From positions 1,116,001 through 1,180,000 of the forward strand of contig OZ218958.1 in NCBI GenBank assembly GCA_965112735.1: DNA of 64,000 bases. Direction: 5' to 3'. The translations under genes were made by a program, and so were the position numbers. Origin of the DNA: Phaeosaccion multiseriatum (Eukaryota > Ochrophyta, other classes). Positions 10,554-23,512 of the stretch are shown one piece after another; within the stretch, counting starts at the first letter, position 1; each line of letters opens with the position of its first letter. A model generated the notes under the pieces. That model had not been told where the DNA came from, made no database searches, and saw only the letters and a program-made list of their open reading frames with translations.

Positions 10554-13500
10554 ATGTCCTCTGTAGTACGCTTCAAGTTCAAGTCCTCCAAGGCGAGTAA
10601 GGACATGGAGACGGTTGCCTTTAGCGGCACGGTGATCAAACTGTTTGACCTGAAGAAGGCCATTGTGGAGCAACGCAAGATGCACAAGGGGTTGGACTTC
10701 GACCTCGAGATCAAGAACATGCAGACCGGGGAAGGTAAGCGGAAGCGGAGAAGGAGCTATAGCTTGACGATAGGGCGGGGGGGGGGTGCGGGGGAGCAGG
10801 TCCGCTGTGGCTAAATGGTTCTCCGATTGCGGGGGGGAACGTTGCAGCGGAGGTTGTGCTTGAGCAGCAAATAGCCTCTGGAATGATACGCCATTGGCCA
10901 ATGATGATAGCAGGTCTACTCTGATGAGGCATAGCCTGTCCCTCCTCGCTACGCCCAAGAAATGTTGCACTTAACTGACCTTTCATTCCCCCTTCTTCTC
11001 CCCTCCACCCCTTTCTGCCGCGCTGCCCCTACCCCCCCCCCCCTCTCCCCGACCTGCCTGACTCTGCCTGCCTATCATCTCGGTCGGTCGCTGCTGCACT
11101 CGCACCCCCACCAACCCAACCCACCCGCTGTGGCTGGCTGGCACACGCCACGCTTGTTAGTGTACGGCGACGAGTCGGTCATGCTTCCCAAGAACTCGTC
11201 CGTCATCGTGCAGCGGAGGCCGCCTGCCTCGCGGAACAAGGGGCTACTGTCCAGGATCAACGCCGCCAAGGAGCTGGAGATAGCAAAGTACGATCGTGTT
11301 GATATTGGACATGGTGGTGGTGGTGGTTGAGTTTGTTGTATGGGGGGGGCAAGTCCCGTTTGTTGTTGTAGGTCTTGTTGTATTGTGCTCTTCTGCTGTA
11401 GCGGTCCCTCTGAATCGTTTGGAATTAGTTGTTGTATGCCGTAGGCTGAGTGAGTCTGAGGTATTGAAGGCGGTGTGTGGGTACCCGTGGGGTGGCCGCT
11501 GTTGGTGGCCTCCTCCCCCCCCCCCCGGCTCTAAGCTGTGCGTAAGAAGGACCCTTTGGGGAGTCTTTCTGCGAGTAGCCGACCGGGCAAGAGAGAGAGG
11601 GCTCTTCTCTTACCGCAGAGCTCCGTGCTGACTGAGTGAAGTGAGATGAGAGGATGGGCGAACGAGCGAGAGCGACTGCGGAACACTCGTTTGGCCTGAG
11701 AGAAGACGTGTGTGCGATGTGTGTGCCGGAGCGAATGGATGCGGAGGAGACCCCCCCCTCCCCCTCCCACCCCATAAGACGAAGACGAACACAATCAGCA
11801 CCAGAGTAGGAAGCAGAGTATTCGCTGCAGAGGAGGCGCTCCAACTCGGCACATGGTGACGATAGATGAAGGAAAGAAATGAAGAGAAGCAGCGCCAGCA
11901 GCAGCAATTCGCTCTTTGCTCTCGGAGTCGGACCTGTTTGAATCGGATGAGCGCAGGAGGGGCTGCCACAAGACGAGAGGGAGGGAGATCACCCAAGGCT
12001 CTTCACGCAAGGCGCTTCATCCCATCTTAGTTGATTGGAGCGTGCAGGAGGGGGCGGGCGGGCGGGCAGGGGAGCTCATAACGAGTACCCTTAAACTGGA
12101 AACTGGTCTGTTTTTCTCCTCCCATGCCGCTCAAGCAGCGGGGGGAGAGTGGAGTGGCTTGCTTGAGCTGCTCAAACGCCCTCGCGGCGTAGGGCATCGG
12201 CTTAGGGCTCGTCTCGCCGTTGTTGAAGCTATTCAGCTTGTTGTGGCGTGCCCCGGGAAGGCGAGCTTGATCAGTTTGAGTTTGAGTTTGAGGCCATCTT
12301 CCTTCCTCCCGCCCCAAGTAGGGGATGAGGCTGACGCGTCATGTACCCTCTGGGGCACGTCCTTCTACCTTCACCTGCACAAGTAGCGACGAGTTCTCGG
12401 TCCTCTACACGGGGGGGTGGGGGTATGGGTGCGCGCACACGCACGCACGCACGCACGCACGCACACTTTCCTGCCGTAGCGGCGCTTGCGGGGCTCGAGA
12501 GAGAGAGAACAACAAGCAAAATCAAAGAAGAAATAGAGTAATGCAAGAATGCTTGAGTGGCTCAAGGGGGTGAGTGGGAGGTGTGGGCGGGTTGTGGGTA
12601 GTCGCGCACGCATCCACGCACTCACAGCATACACACACGCTGTAGAGCTCAATCCCGATGTGAGGGCGTGAGTAGTATGTGACTAAGCTGAGCTGGCGGG
12701 GAGGCGAGAGACGAGAGACAGGCGACGGGTGCTTCTGGACGGAGGGATGACTACTACTTCGCGCCGCTCGCGTCGCTGGCGTTTCCTTTGCGGCAGTCGG
12801 GCAGCTTCACTTCACTGAGAGACGGCGTCCATTCCAAGGGTGGGGCAGAGGGGCCGGAGAGGAGAGAGGGAAGGAGGGGGAGGGAGCGAGGCGCACGCTT
12901 CAGCCCCTCCCTTCCCCCCTTCCTTCCACCATACACTGTTCATTCAAATCAATGCACCGCCACCGCCGCGTCGACTCGGCTCGATCAAATTCCGTGTCCA
13001 TTGCTTGGCATCTCCCATCTTGTCGGCATACACTCCCGAGGCGCTGTGCATGTGTATGTGCGTGTGTGTGTGTGTGTGTTGCATCGAGAGGGGCAGTCAC
13101 GGGGAGTGAAGTGCCCCACGGCAACGATTGCCACACCACGAGCACCAGCAACAGCGGCAGCAACAGCAGCAGCAGCAGCACCATCATCATCGTCATCATC
13201 ATCAGCATCATCATCAGCAGCAGCAGCGCCAGCAGCAGCGGTCGGCACACGCCCATAAGAGAGGGAGGGAAGGAGAAGCAACCCCAAGCGCAAGCGCGCG
13301 CGTGTGTGCGTGATGTGCGATACACCCCCCGGGGTGAGGCGTTTCCGTCTAGTGCCATATTTGCTTCGTATGTGCACCACCTCTCACCGTTTGAAGGCGC
13401 GGCTCTTCTCTGTTCGTATGGCACGGGAATCATTGACTTGGGAGGGAGGAGGGAGGAGCCGCTGGCGCCGCCATGGGAGAGGGAATGGAAAGAGTGGTTC

Positions 13501-14711
13501 ACAACTGGGCGGTGGTGGAGGGGGGGGAGCATAGAAGGAAGAAAGGAGCTCAGAGACCGGGTCGACTCTTTTTCACGCAAGATGGAGCAAGAGAGAGGGT
13601 TGAACAGAGCAGCAGCGGATCTATCAGTCACACACCGGCAACAGCAGCAGGAGCAGCAGTTGGTGATACACACCAGAAGCAGCAAGGCAGACCGCCAGCA
13701 AGCAGCAGTGGTTCGTTCGAACGGCAGCACCAACAGAGCAGCAGCCATTAGTGGAACAGAGCACGCACACACACACGCACGCACACACCCACGCACACAG
13801 CACGCGAGAGGGTGCTAGGGGAATCTCCGAGATAGGGCTGCCTGAAATGCATTCTCATCATCCACATGTCACCAATGAACAAGGGAGGAGAGATTTTTTG
13901 TATTTCTGTGACCCTTGGGGAAGCAAGCGTGTGTGTCACCAAAAGGATGAATCTGCCCCTCTTGCTCCGTGCTCTCACTCACCACCACTCCTTCTCTGCG
14001 CGCTCACGCCCCCCCACTAGAGAATGACAACCCATCACTCGCTCTCGGGGGCGCAGTTTCAGTTTTGTATTCACTAACCACTGCACTTGCGCCACTCCTC
14101 TCTCTTTCCTGTTGCCTCCCCCACCCCCCTCTCGCCCCCCCCCCCCCCCCTCCCCCAACTGCCTGTTCCTTCTTCGGTCGGTCTCTTCTCGCTCGACCAT
14201 CGGCGCACGCACACGCGCACGTATGCACGCACGCACGCACGCACGCACGCACAGGGCCTCGAAAGCCGCCCCTGTCATCAGCAATGTGAGTTTTCAAGTC
14301 CCCCGGGGGGATTGAGTGGGTGCGTGTGCGTGTGTGTTTGAATTTGTGTGTGTGCGTGTGCGCGCGCGTATGTGTGTATGTGTGTATGTTGTGTATGTGT
14401 ATATGTGTGTATGTGTAGTCGCCATTCATCTTGCGTAGATCCTCTCCCTGTAGAGAGATTCTTCCCTCAGAGGATGCACCCATGTGCACCCATGCACCCT
14501 CTGCTTCTCCTCGGGCTTCTCGTTCTCTTACCTCCCTCCCTCCCTCCCTCCCTCCCTCCCTCCCTCCCTCCCTCCCTCCCTCCCTCCCTCCCTCCCTCCC
14601 TCCCTCCCTCCCTTCTCCATCATACCATAACCACAGAAGGATAGCAGCAGCACCGGCGGCGGTGGTGATGCAAGCGGGACCGGAGACCAAACACATCAGC
14701 AACAAGGCCAG

Positions 14712-14755
<44 letters not shown>

Positions 14756-14763
14756 GCCGCAGG

Positions 14764-14794
<31 letters not shown>

Positions 14795-17700
14795 GCAGCC
14801 GGCAGCCGCGCCAGTGACGGAGGAAGATGAAGACGCAGCCCTAGCGGCCCTTAACTCCAAGGCCAACACGTTTAAACGAGGCTTCGGAAACCTTAGCTGG
14901 ACCGCCGATGGAGGAGGAGGAGGCCCCCCTGGTGGCGGCAGGGGTATGGGTGGGCCACCCGGCCGGGGCTTTGGCATGCCCCCAGGGGGTGGGCGCGGCC
15001 ACTTCCCCGGCGGGCCCGGCATGGGCCCAGGGGGGCGAGGAATGGGGCGAGGAGGCGGAGATTTTGGCCACATGCCGGGAGGGGGAGGAGACCGCGGCGG
15101 GTATATGGGTCAAGGGGGTTTCCGTCGAATCCCCGGCGGCATCCCTCCGCCCAACTATGTGTGCAATCGGTGCTCCATCCCGGGGCACTATATTCAAGAC
15201 TGCCCCACCAATTCAGACCCCAATTTCGTGGTCAAGCGTCGCAAAGTAAAGACCATTCACGGCATTCCTCGCGACCAGCTCACGGCCTCCGGTGGAGCGG
15301 GCCCTGTGCCTGTGCCCCTTGGGCCTCCCCCGGGGGGGTTTGGTGGAGGCTCCGACGGCGGCGGCGGCGGCGGCGGCCACCCAGGGGGTGGTGGTGGTGG
15401 TGGCCCAGGCGGGCCTGGCGGTGGCCCAGGGGGGTACGGGACTGCCTTTGCTGTGACGGTTGCCATGGATGGGGGAGGTGGCCTGATGGACGATTCGGGC
15501 CAGAGGATCACAATATCTTCGAATACACAGGTAGAAAGAAGGAGGAGCAAGTCGTGGAGGGAGGATGGAAGTGGAGGAGGAGGAGAAGGGAGTGGGTTGT
15601 TATTTTTTGTCCAAAGGGATATATTCAGTCAGTCCGTTCCATCCGAAGGGCAATCACAGAGCAGAGAGCCTTCCCTTCCCTCCGAAATTCCCTTCCCCCC
15701 GAAATTCCCTGCCCCCCGAAAATGGCCGAGTACATCACACCCGATTTTTAGCAAAACGCTTAATTCTCTTCCACGTGGTCATAGGTTATTATTGTGTGCT
15801 TGCTGTGCTGTGCTGTGGTATCACCAACTGCTGTGCTGTCTGAGCTTGGGAGGCCTTTGACTTTGCCTTCCGGGGGTCGGGCGGGGGGGCGGCTGCACCC
15901 ACCCACTCATTCAATACTCACTCACTCACTCACTCACTCACTCACTCACTCACTCACTCACTCACTCACTCACTCACTCACTCACTCACTCACTCACTCA
16001 CTCACTCACTCACTCAATACTCACTCAATACTCACTCACTCACTCACTCACTCAATACTCACTCACTCACTCACTCACTCACTCACTCACTCACTCACTC
16101 ACTCACTCAATACTCACTCACTCACTCACTCACTCAATACTCACTCACTCACTCACTCCACTCACTCACTCCCTACCTACCTCACTCACTCACTCACTCA
16201 CCCACTCACTCACTCACTCACTCACTCACTGACTGACTGGTAGAGACGTCTATGAGTGAGTGAGTAAGTGAGGGAGTGAACCGTGGGGTGTCTGCGTACG
16301 CACGCACCCGCACCCATACCTGACTGACGCGTATGCACCCACGCCCGGCTAACCTGGCCGATTTTTCTATGTTCGTGTCGAGAGGGGAGAAGGGCGAGCC
16401 ATATCTATCTCTCTTCTTTCTCTCTCCCTCTCGCTGTCATCTATCTGCCTCTGTCTCCCTCTCGCTGTCATCTATCTGCCTCTGTCTCCCTCTCCTTCGC
16501 TCTCCGCTTCTTCTCGCTCTCTCTCTCTCTCTCTCTCTCAACCTACTCCATCCCCCTCCCTCCTCGGACGAGTCCTGACACCCCATACCAATTCACCCAC
16601 TCCAGGCTGCTTCTTACCGCTCCGCTCGATTTGCTTGTGCTGCTTTGTGTATGTGTGCCATTTGTGAGCAGGCTTGGCAGAGCAAGAACACGCGTGGAAG
16701 AGGAACAGGGCAAAAGATCGACCGAGTCAAGCTCTCTGCCACCGCCCCTGCCCATCTCAAATGGTGAGTGAGTGAGTGAGTGAGTGAGGGAGGGAGGGAG
16801 TGAGTCAGTGAGTGAGTGAGTCAGTGAGTGAGTGAGTGAGTGAGTGAGGAGTGAGTGAGTGAGTGAGGAGTGAGTGAGTGAGGAGTGCTTGACTTCGCTT
16901 GACTTACTTGTAAGGAGGCCTCTGGCATGACATTCTTGGAGCAAGAGTGATTTACTGCAAGAGGCAGGATGGGGAGGAAGAGAAAAAGCATCTGCTCCAG
17001 GGAAGGGACCACTCCACTGAAACTTACACTTTATTCCCGGCGTTTCTTCTCTCTCTCTTGTGTGTGTGCGCTTGTATGTCATGTGTAGCTCCTGTGGCCC
17101 CATGTGCAAAACAACGCATTTTATTTTTGTGTCAAGCAAAGCGTCTTTTTGTTGGAGAGTATTTCTCCTCCTCCTCCTCTTACATCATCTTAACCCTCTG
17201 GTTTGTATGTTTGTTTGTGCCGCCCCTCACCAATCATATCTGTCCCCCCCCCCCCCCTCCTCCTCCTCCTCCTCCTCCTCCTGCTCCTCCTCAGCCCGGT
17301 GTGCTCTCTCCTCCTAAACGAAGCGATCATCGCCCCGTGCTGCCACCAGAGCGCCTGCGACAAGTGTATGCACGATGCCCTCACCAGCAACAACTTCATA
17401 TGTCCAATGTGCAACCAGAAGGCAGACCCTGATAAGGTTAGAGACAGGGACAGATGCATGCAGAGAGAGGGGAGAGGAAAGGGGAGAGGAAAGGAGAGGG
17501 AGAAGGGGAAGGGCAGGGCGGGAGAGAGAGGGTGGGGGGGGGGGAGAAGAGCAAGGGAACGGGGCGGGGCAGTCTCAATTCATTTCCCTTTCATGTGCTT
17601 TCCTAACCCCCCCCCCCTCCCCCTTCCTTCCTTCCTTCCTTCCTTCCTTCCTTCTCTCTCTCTCCCCCACTCGGGTGGATCTGTTTGGGTATGCGCACAC

Positions 17701-20700
17701 AGGTGAACCCAAACGTCTCTATACGGCAGGCACGGGATGCATTTGTTGCAGACTCTACACAGACCAAGAGAAGCAAAGCCGAACAAGTCGCAGCGAAGGA
17801 GGAAGAGGAGAAGAAGAGAGAGCAGGACGCGAGGCTCGCGGAGGAGGACTTGGCTATGAAGGAGAAGGAAGCCGCCGCCGCTGCTGCAGGCGTTGGTGGT
17901 ACAGGAGGTCGCAGGACGGGAGGCACGAGGAGAACGGCACGCGGAGTGGATGCGGTGCTGGAGCTGGGGGGAGGAGGAGAGGGAGGAGGGAGGGGGGGAG
18001 GGGAAGACGACGAGGAGGAGGAGGAGGAGGAGGGGGAGGAGGACCTGTTCGGTGCGGGTATTTACGACACTGCTGCAGCTGGGGGCGGAGAAGGAGAAGA
18101 GGAGGAGGAGGAAGGAGGGGGAAAGGGAGGAGGTGGAGGGGAGGCCTTAGAGAAGGTCAAGCAGGAGGGAGGCGTCGCTGCGGCAGTTGGTGGTACAACG
18201 ACAGGAGGACCAGAGAGTGGGCACGGTGGAGTGGTGAAGAAGGAGGAGGAAGGGGGAACCTCCTGGGCAGGGCTGGACGAAGAACTAGCTGGTGGTGGTG
18301 GTGGTGGTGGTGGTGGGGGAGGAGGAGGAGGAGGAGGGGCTAACTTGGCAGCGGCAACAGCAGCAGCACTCGGTAGGGGCGGAGCAGTAGGGGCGGGTTT
18401 GTCTCTGCCTCTACCACCACCACCCCCCCCCCCCTTCCTCCCTCCACACATGCACAACGGCAGTGAGGCGGCCAACCAGCAACAACAGCAGCAGCAGCAG
18501 GAAGGAGGAGGAAAGGCGGGGGGTAAACGGAACAAAAGGAATAAGAAGCAACAGCGGCAGTTGGGTGGTGGTGGTGGAAGCTTAGGAGGGGGTATGGGTC
18601 CCCGGGGGGGGGCTCCTCCTCCTCTGCAGGGGGGTATGCCTCCACACGGCATGCCTCCCCCCGGAGGTTGGGGTCCCGGGGGCCCCATCATGGCCCCCCC
18701 CCCCGGAGACTTTCTGGGTGGACCACCGCCCCCCTGGATGCAGCAGATGGGCATGGGGGGGGGCAGAGGAGGAGGAGGAGGAGGAGGAGGAGGAGGAGGC
18801 GGAGGGGGGCCGAATGGGTCGTCGCCCCCACCGGGCATGAGAGGGATGATGCCCCCCGGGGGAATTATGCCACCCAACATGCGACTACCCCCCCCGGGGG
18901 GGGCGTGGTTTGGAGGGGATGGTCCTCTAAGGCCTTTCGACGGGCCTCATGGTGGAGGGGGGGGAGAAGGGGGAGGAGGGGGGCCACCGCGAGGGCAACA
19001 GAATGGAGGAGCCCCACCGGGGGACAGGGGAGGAGGGATGGGAAGGGGTCGCGGAGGAGGAGGAGGAGGAGGAGGAGGAGGGGGGGGCAGGGGAGAAAGG
19101 CCTGGAGGGTATTGGGATGGGCCTCCTCCCCCTTCCCGGGGTCCTGGGGATGTGCGAGAGGGAGGGTTTCCGCCACGGGATGACAGGGGAGAGAGGAGAG
19201 GGCTCGGAGGGGGACCGCCCCATGGATGGGACGACAGAAGAGATGGAAGGTACGCAGAAAGCGAATCCCGTGACATGCGTGGCGGTGGCATGGGGGCGGA
19301 CCGAAGGAGAGGGGATGACAGTCGAGATCGACCGCCGGGAGACCGAAGAGAGGGAGGAGGAGGAGGAGGAGGAGGAGGAGGAGGAGAGCGGCGAGACGAC
19401 TCCTTTGCGAGAGGGAGGAGAGGAGATGAGAGGTCGGGCTTCAGAGAGTCGCGGAGAGGGGACGATGGGGAGCGAGGTTCGCAGCCTTCGAGGGAAGCGT
19501 CCAGGGAGAGAGGGCGATTCGATGAGAGAGGCGGGGAGCGGGCGCGTGGAGGAGGGAGGGGAGGCGGGAGAGGAGAAGGAGGAGGAGGGGGAGGAGGAGG
19601 AGAAGGAGGGGGAAGAAGAGGAGGTGAAGGGTTTGGAGGTGGTGAAGGATTTGTTTCGAGTCGAGGAGGGGAGGGAGGAGGAGGAGGAGGAGGGAGGAGG
19701 AGGGAGAGGGGGGCGCGGGACGAGGGGGGCCCTCCTTCTGCTCCTTCAGGAGGGGGATACAGGGGACAAGGAGGAGGGAGTCTTGGTAGCCGAGAGGGAG
19801 GAGGAGATCAATATCGAAGCCAAAGTCGAGATCAAAGTCGAGATCGTCGAGATTATCATCGGGAGGATGGACTTCCTTCTTCGGGCTCTCCCGGACGAGA
19901 AGGAGGAGGAGGGCACAGACGAGGAAGGAGCGATCGAAGCGGCACTGGGCACGATCGCAATGTTGTCGTGCGCGGACGGGAAGAGAGCCAACAACAACAC
20001 CAACACCAACATGGCGGCGCTGGGAATGTTCCTGGGAACGTTCCTCGTCCTCGGTCGGGCAGAAGAGGGGGAGACGAGGGAGGGTCTCGTCGCGTTGACG
20101 ATGGGGGTGAGTACCACCTTCAGCAGCAGCAGCAGCAGCAACAGCAGTGGGGGCCCGGAAACCCACGGCATCCACCTCGGGAGTGGGAGCGGGAGGAGGA
20201 CGGGAGGGGAGGTGCCGGAGGAGGAGAAGGAGGAGGAGGTAGAGAGGACGGCGGGCGAAGTAGCAGGCATCATCGGAAAGGGGACAGCAGTGCGAGTACT
20301 AGTCGCAGCAGTCGCAGGAGGGAGCGAGAGGAGGAGCCGCCGGGAGGAGAAGAAGAAGAACAACAACAACGAGAAGGAGGAGGGAGGAGAAGGGACGGCA
20401 GTAGAGAAGACGCGAGGGAAGGCCACCACCGCCACTCGCGCCGTCGCGCAGACAGGGCGGCGGATGAGGAGGCTGTGGGTGTGCCTATGGAGGTTGACGA
20501 AGACGGCGACACAGGCGGGGGAAGGGGTAGAGGGCAGGGGGGCAGGGGGAGGGGGAGAGGAGGCCGACGTCATGGAGATGACGATGACCGTTGGGGAGAC
20601 CCCCCACCCGCTTCCTCTGTTGCTGCTCAAGGGCAAGGGCAAGGGCAAGGGCAAGGACAAGAGCAAGAGCAAGGTCGCGACGAGGATGAGAGGAGAAGTG

Positions 20701-20866
20701 GGCGGAGGACAAGGAGCCGGGATGGGGGCCGTCGACGCGGCGAGGAGCGAGTCGAGCCACAGGACAACCAAAGCGATCATCACAATCATCGTGATAATAA
20801 TCATGGTGAAGATCATCATCATCGTCATCGTAGGGGTGAGGGTAGGGACACCACCGACGACCGACA

Positions 20867-20903
<37 letters not shown>

Positions 20904-21887
20904 GGAGAGCAGCGGTACGAGGGGCCTGACCTGCCTCCTTCATTCTCCAAGACGAAGGAGAGCAAGAGAGGGTCTGGGGCCGACGGCAGCAGCAGCAGTC
21001 GAGCGAGGAGGGAAGAGAAGAAGCGAAAGCGTCGAGAAGCCGAAGACGGGGATGGAGGAGGAGGAGGAGGAGGTGGTGGTAGTGAGCCGGCGGAAGGAGG
21101 AGGAGGAGGAAGAAGCAGTGGCAAGCATCGGCGCAGGAGCGGCGAGGCGAGAGGAGGAGACGAGTATAGAAACAAACCTTTGGAGGAGGGGGGCGGGGGC
21201 GAGGGGGAGAGGGGCAGGAGCAGTAACAATGTGAACGGTCACAGCAGCCACTTGGAAGAAAGAGGGCAGGCGGCAAGTGGTGGCGGTGGTGGAATGTACA
21301 GTGATCGTCTAGGAGGGGGAGTTGGGGGCAAGTTGTCTTCGGATGCCAAAAGCAGGCTGGGGCCACGCCAAACCCCATTGGCGGCTGCAGCGGCGGCTTC
21401 AGCAGCAAGTGCACTGGCAGCCTCGAAGGACAGAGAGAGAAGGACCTCCATAGGAGGAGGAGGAGGAGGAGGAGGAGGAGGAGGAGGGAGTGGCGGTGGG
21501 GGTGGTGGGGGTAGTCTTAGCCACAGTCACAAGAGGCAGAAGAAGGCTTCGTCGAGCAGTAGCGGTGGTGGTGGTGGTGGAGGAGGAGGAGGAGGAGGTG
21601 GTGGTGGTGCGAGGTTGTCGTCAACTGTGGCGCCGGTGATTGAGAGGGGGGAGGACGGAGGAGGAGGAAGAGGAGAAGGAGAAGAGAGAAGCGACTTCTA
21701 TACTCGACGGGCCAAGAGCGGAAAGCAGAGGCCGCTCCCGTCGGACGCTGGAGCAGGTCCACTCCCTCCTCCTCCTTCTGTGCAGTCCTCATCCTCCTCT
21801 AGTCGGAGTGTATCGAAGAAGGAGTCGAACAGCAGGAGCAGTCGCAAGAGTGGCGGGTCGGGCAGCAGCAGCAGGAAGAGGAGATAG
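10554..21887 (+). CDS. RBBP6: RBBP6/Mpe1 homologue: DWNN, zinc knuckle, RING, Gly/Arg/Ser-rich tail
   Basis: Homologue of RBBP6 (yeast Mpe1), a subunit of the mRNA cleavage and polyadenylation factor and a RING E3 ligase. Exons: 10554-10734, 11161-11287, 14255-14285, 14637-15530, 16672-16763, 17295-17436, 17703-21887. Phases close, giving about 1,883 residues. Residues 1-90 form the ubiquitin-like DWNN domain ([12 protein letters not shown] to [12 protein letters not shown]). A Gln-rich linker follows. The CCHC knuckle [14 protein letters not shown] lies near residue 288, followed by the family element HGIPRDQL. The RING spans about 438-485 ([28 protein letters not shown]); its first Cys codon is split across an intron. 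Exon 7 encodes nearly 1,400 residues of Gly-, Arg-, Ser- and Glu-rich low complexity, likely disordered and RNA-binding, comparable to the RS-rich tail of animal RBBP6. Open frames in other phases of exon 7 are composition shadows. Confidence 0.92.
11288..14254. other. Large RBBP6 intron 2 with minus-strand coding-like patches
   Basis: This 3-kb intron is the longest of the gene. Apart from GCAC and GT repeats it has short minus-strand stretches with non-repetitive protein-like composition: about 12027-12317 (with [20 protein letters not shown]), 12300-12390, 12754-12840 ([19 protein letters not shown] then stop) and about 12960-13050. I could not join them into one frame-consistent gene and recognise no family. 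They may be a nested gene, a decayed gene or chance. Confidence 0.3.
14531..14612 (+). repeat. CCCT array in RBBP6 intron 3
   Basis: About 80 bp of near-perfect TCCC units lie just before the acceptor of the exon starting at 14637. The array is pyrimidine-rich on the sense strand, where it could serve as an extended polypyrimidine tract. Confidence 0.9.
15917..16230 (+). repeat. TCAC array in RBBP6 intron 4
   Basis: About 310 bp of TCAC units with periodic TCAATAC interruptions and a few point variants. It lies in the intron between exons 14637-15530 and 16672-16763. The Thr-His-Ser-Leu open frame across it is a repeat artefact. Confidence 0.9.
16764..16890 (+). repeat. GTGA array beginning at a 5' splice site
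   Basis: RBBP6 intron 5 starts with GTGAGTGAG and continues as more than 100 bp of GTGA/GGGA units, so the donor sequence itself is multiplied in tandem. The spliceosome could face many identical candidate donors; the first keeps the RING reading frame. Confidence 0.85.
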
Positions 21888-22530
21888 AGATGGATGGATG
21901 GATGGATGGATGGATGGATGGATGGATAGATAGCTGGACAGGGAGTGCGACTACATTGGGTGGTACGTTGGGGTGGATCGGGGATTTTGGTTGCACTACT
22001 TATACTTCGTAGTATTAGTTTATTATCAAAAAAGAAAAAGTAGTAGAGACGCTCCTTCTGCAGGCCAAGGCTCAGCCGCGCAGCAGGGCAGCACTTTCGT
22101 TTATTCAGCAGTGGCACTCTTTGCCTCTTATTTCCTCATTTGGGTCAGCAGGAAGGGCCCCCACCCACCACCCAATAGGAGGGGGTTCAGGGGAGTGAGG
22201 GGCCACGGAAAGTCGGCGAGGGAAGGGGACCGCGAGGGGAGGGAATGGGAGAACAGGGAGTAATAACACACACGAGTATGTGAGGAGTAGACCGATACCG
22301 CTCCTATAGCTCTAGCTTTATCACTCTCCTCTCCCATATGACTGAAGTACATACTTCTGTTACAGAGAGGGGAGGGAGAAGGGGGGGAGGAGGGAAGGAG
22401 GGGGAGAACAGGGTTAGGAGTGTTTTTTTTGGGTGGAGAATAAAAGTAAAGGAGAAAAAACGTGGCGGGGGGGGGGGAAAGAGACTCCCTCTTCTTCTCA
22501 TCCACAGCCGCTCATAGGACAAAGCAGAGG
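21888..22530 (+). other. Intergenic: RBBP6 3' flank and FUN14 promoter
   Basis: A GATG tetranucleotide run (about 21891-21930) begins directly after the RBBP6 stop. The rest contains an AAAAAAGAAAAAG tract near 22030 and a CCCATATGACTGA word near 22335 that recurs twice near 27900. No coding segment is recognised. Confidence 0.4.
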
Positions 22531-23512
22531 ATGTACTTTGCGGAGGGAAGGCAAAAGTCATGGGCAGTGATGCACAGGCGGACTCGTGCACCGCCGAGCT
22601 TCGGAGGAGGAAGGGGAGGAGGAGGCGGGGGAGAACAGAGGAGTAGGGAGGGGAGAGTAGAGAGGGGACGGGGAGGGAGCGGAAGCGAGGATGACGAGGA
22701 CGACGCCGTCATGAAATTAATCGATAAATACGGCGACCACTTCTCCGGCGTGGGCTTCGGCGGGCTCATGGGCTTCACCTCCGGGTAAGTGTAAGGTTTT
22801 AGTTGCTTTTTCACAGCGGGCGGGAGCTTCTCCGAGAGTGAGGAGATCTGTCCTCTGATGTGTCTTCCTTACCCGCATAAGCTGATGTAAGCTTGCTCAC
22901 TAGTGAGTGGTGTTTTGTACCCTCCTCTCTCGCCTGCTGCCCCCCCCCCAGCTATGCGGCAAAAAAGATCGGCAAGGTCGCGGCTTTTGTTCTCGGGGCG
23001 TCCTTCCTCGTTGTGCAGGGCCTCACATACACGGGACGCATCAAAGGCTTGAAGGTTGGTTGGTGCTGTGTGCTGTTATTTTATGTTCTTCGCCCCTTCC
23101 TCCTCCTTTTCTTAATTAAACTCTCCGTGTGTTTGTTTGTTGTGTGCGTGTATCATCTGCGTGTGTGTCTTGGCATGGTTTCGCGTGTGTGTAAATACCC
23201 TTGGCAGTGGAGCTCTGTCGAGAAGGAGGCGACCAAGGCGCTGGACCTGAACAAAGACGGGAAGCTTGACAAGGAAGATATCAAGGCTCTGTGGAGGAAG
23301 ACAAAGGGCGCCCTCACTAAGGTCAGTCCAGCCAAGTCCAGTCCAGCAGAGCAGAGGCGTATGGGCAGGGCAGAGCAGAGGTATATAGGCAAAGCATAGC
23401 CTCACCCTCTCTTCCCTTTCCATCCCCCCCCCCCCCCAACCGCACCGACCAGAACCTTCCGTCCAGCGGAGGCTTTGCCAGCGGCTTCGCATTGGGATTC
23501 TACAGCGGCTGA
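22531..23512 (+). CDS. FUNDC1: FUN14-domain membrane protein with EF-hand-like loop
   Basis: Small FUN14-family protein; in animals FUNDC1 is a mitochondrial outer-membrane mitophagy receptor, and plant and algal members can be mitochondrial or plastid. Exons: 22531-22784, 22952-23054, 23208-23321, 23453-23512. Phases close to 176 residues. After a Gly/Arg-rich N-terminus the domain runs from DKYGDHFSGVGFGGLMGFTSG through the helix GKVAAFVLGASFLVVQGLTY to the C-terminal NLPSSGGFASGFALGFYSG, which matches the closing SSGF...GF element of the family. Inserted before it is DLNKDGKLDKED, with acidic and Asn residues at the spacing of a calcium-binding EF-hand loop. The start at 22531 is the first in-frame ATG. 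Organelle targeting cannot be decided from sequence. Confidence 0.82.

Noticed and set aside
15917-16230. CRISPR-like regular repeats with spacers (TCAC blocks separated by TCAATAC)
   Set aside because: Blocks vary in length, there are no unique spacers, and the setting is a eukaryotic intron.
18949-21234. 761-codon Glu/Arg-rich open frame overlapping RBBP6 exon 7, and long antisense Pro/Ser frames
   Set aside because: They arise from GGA-rich codons read in other phases. Only the RBBP6 frame continues in phase from the RING exon.
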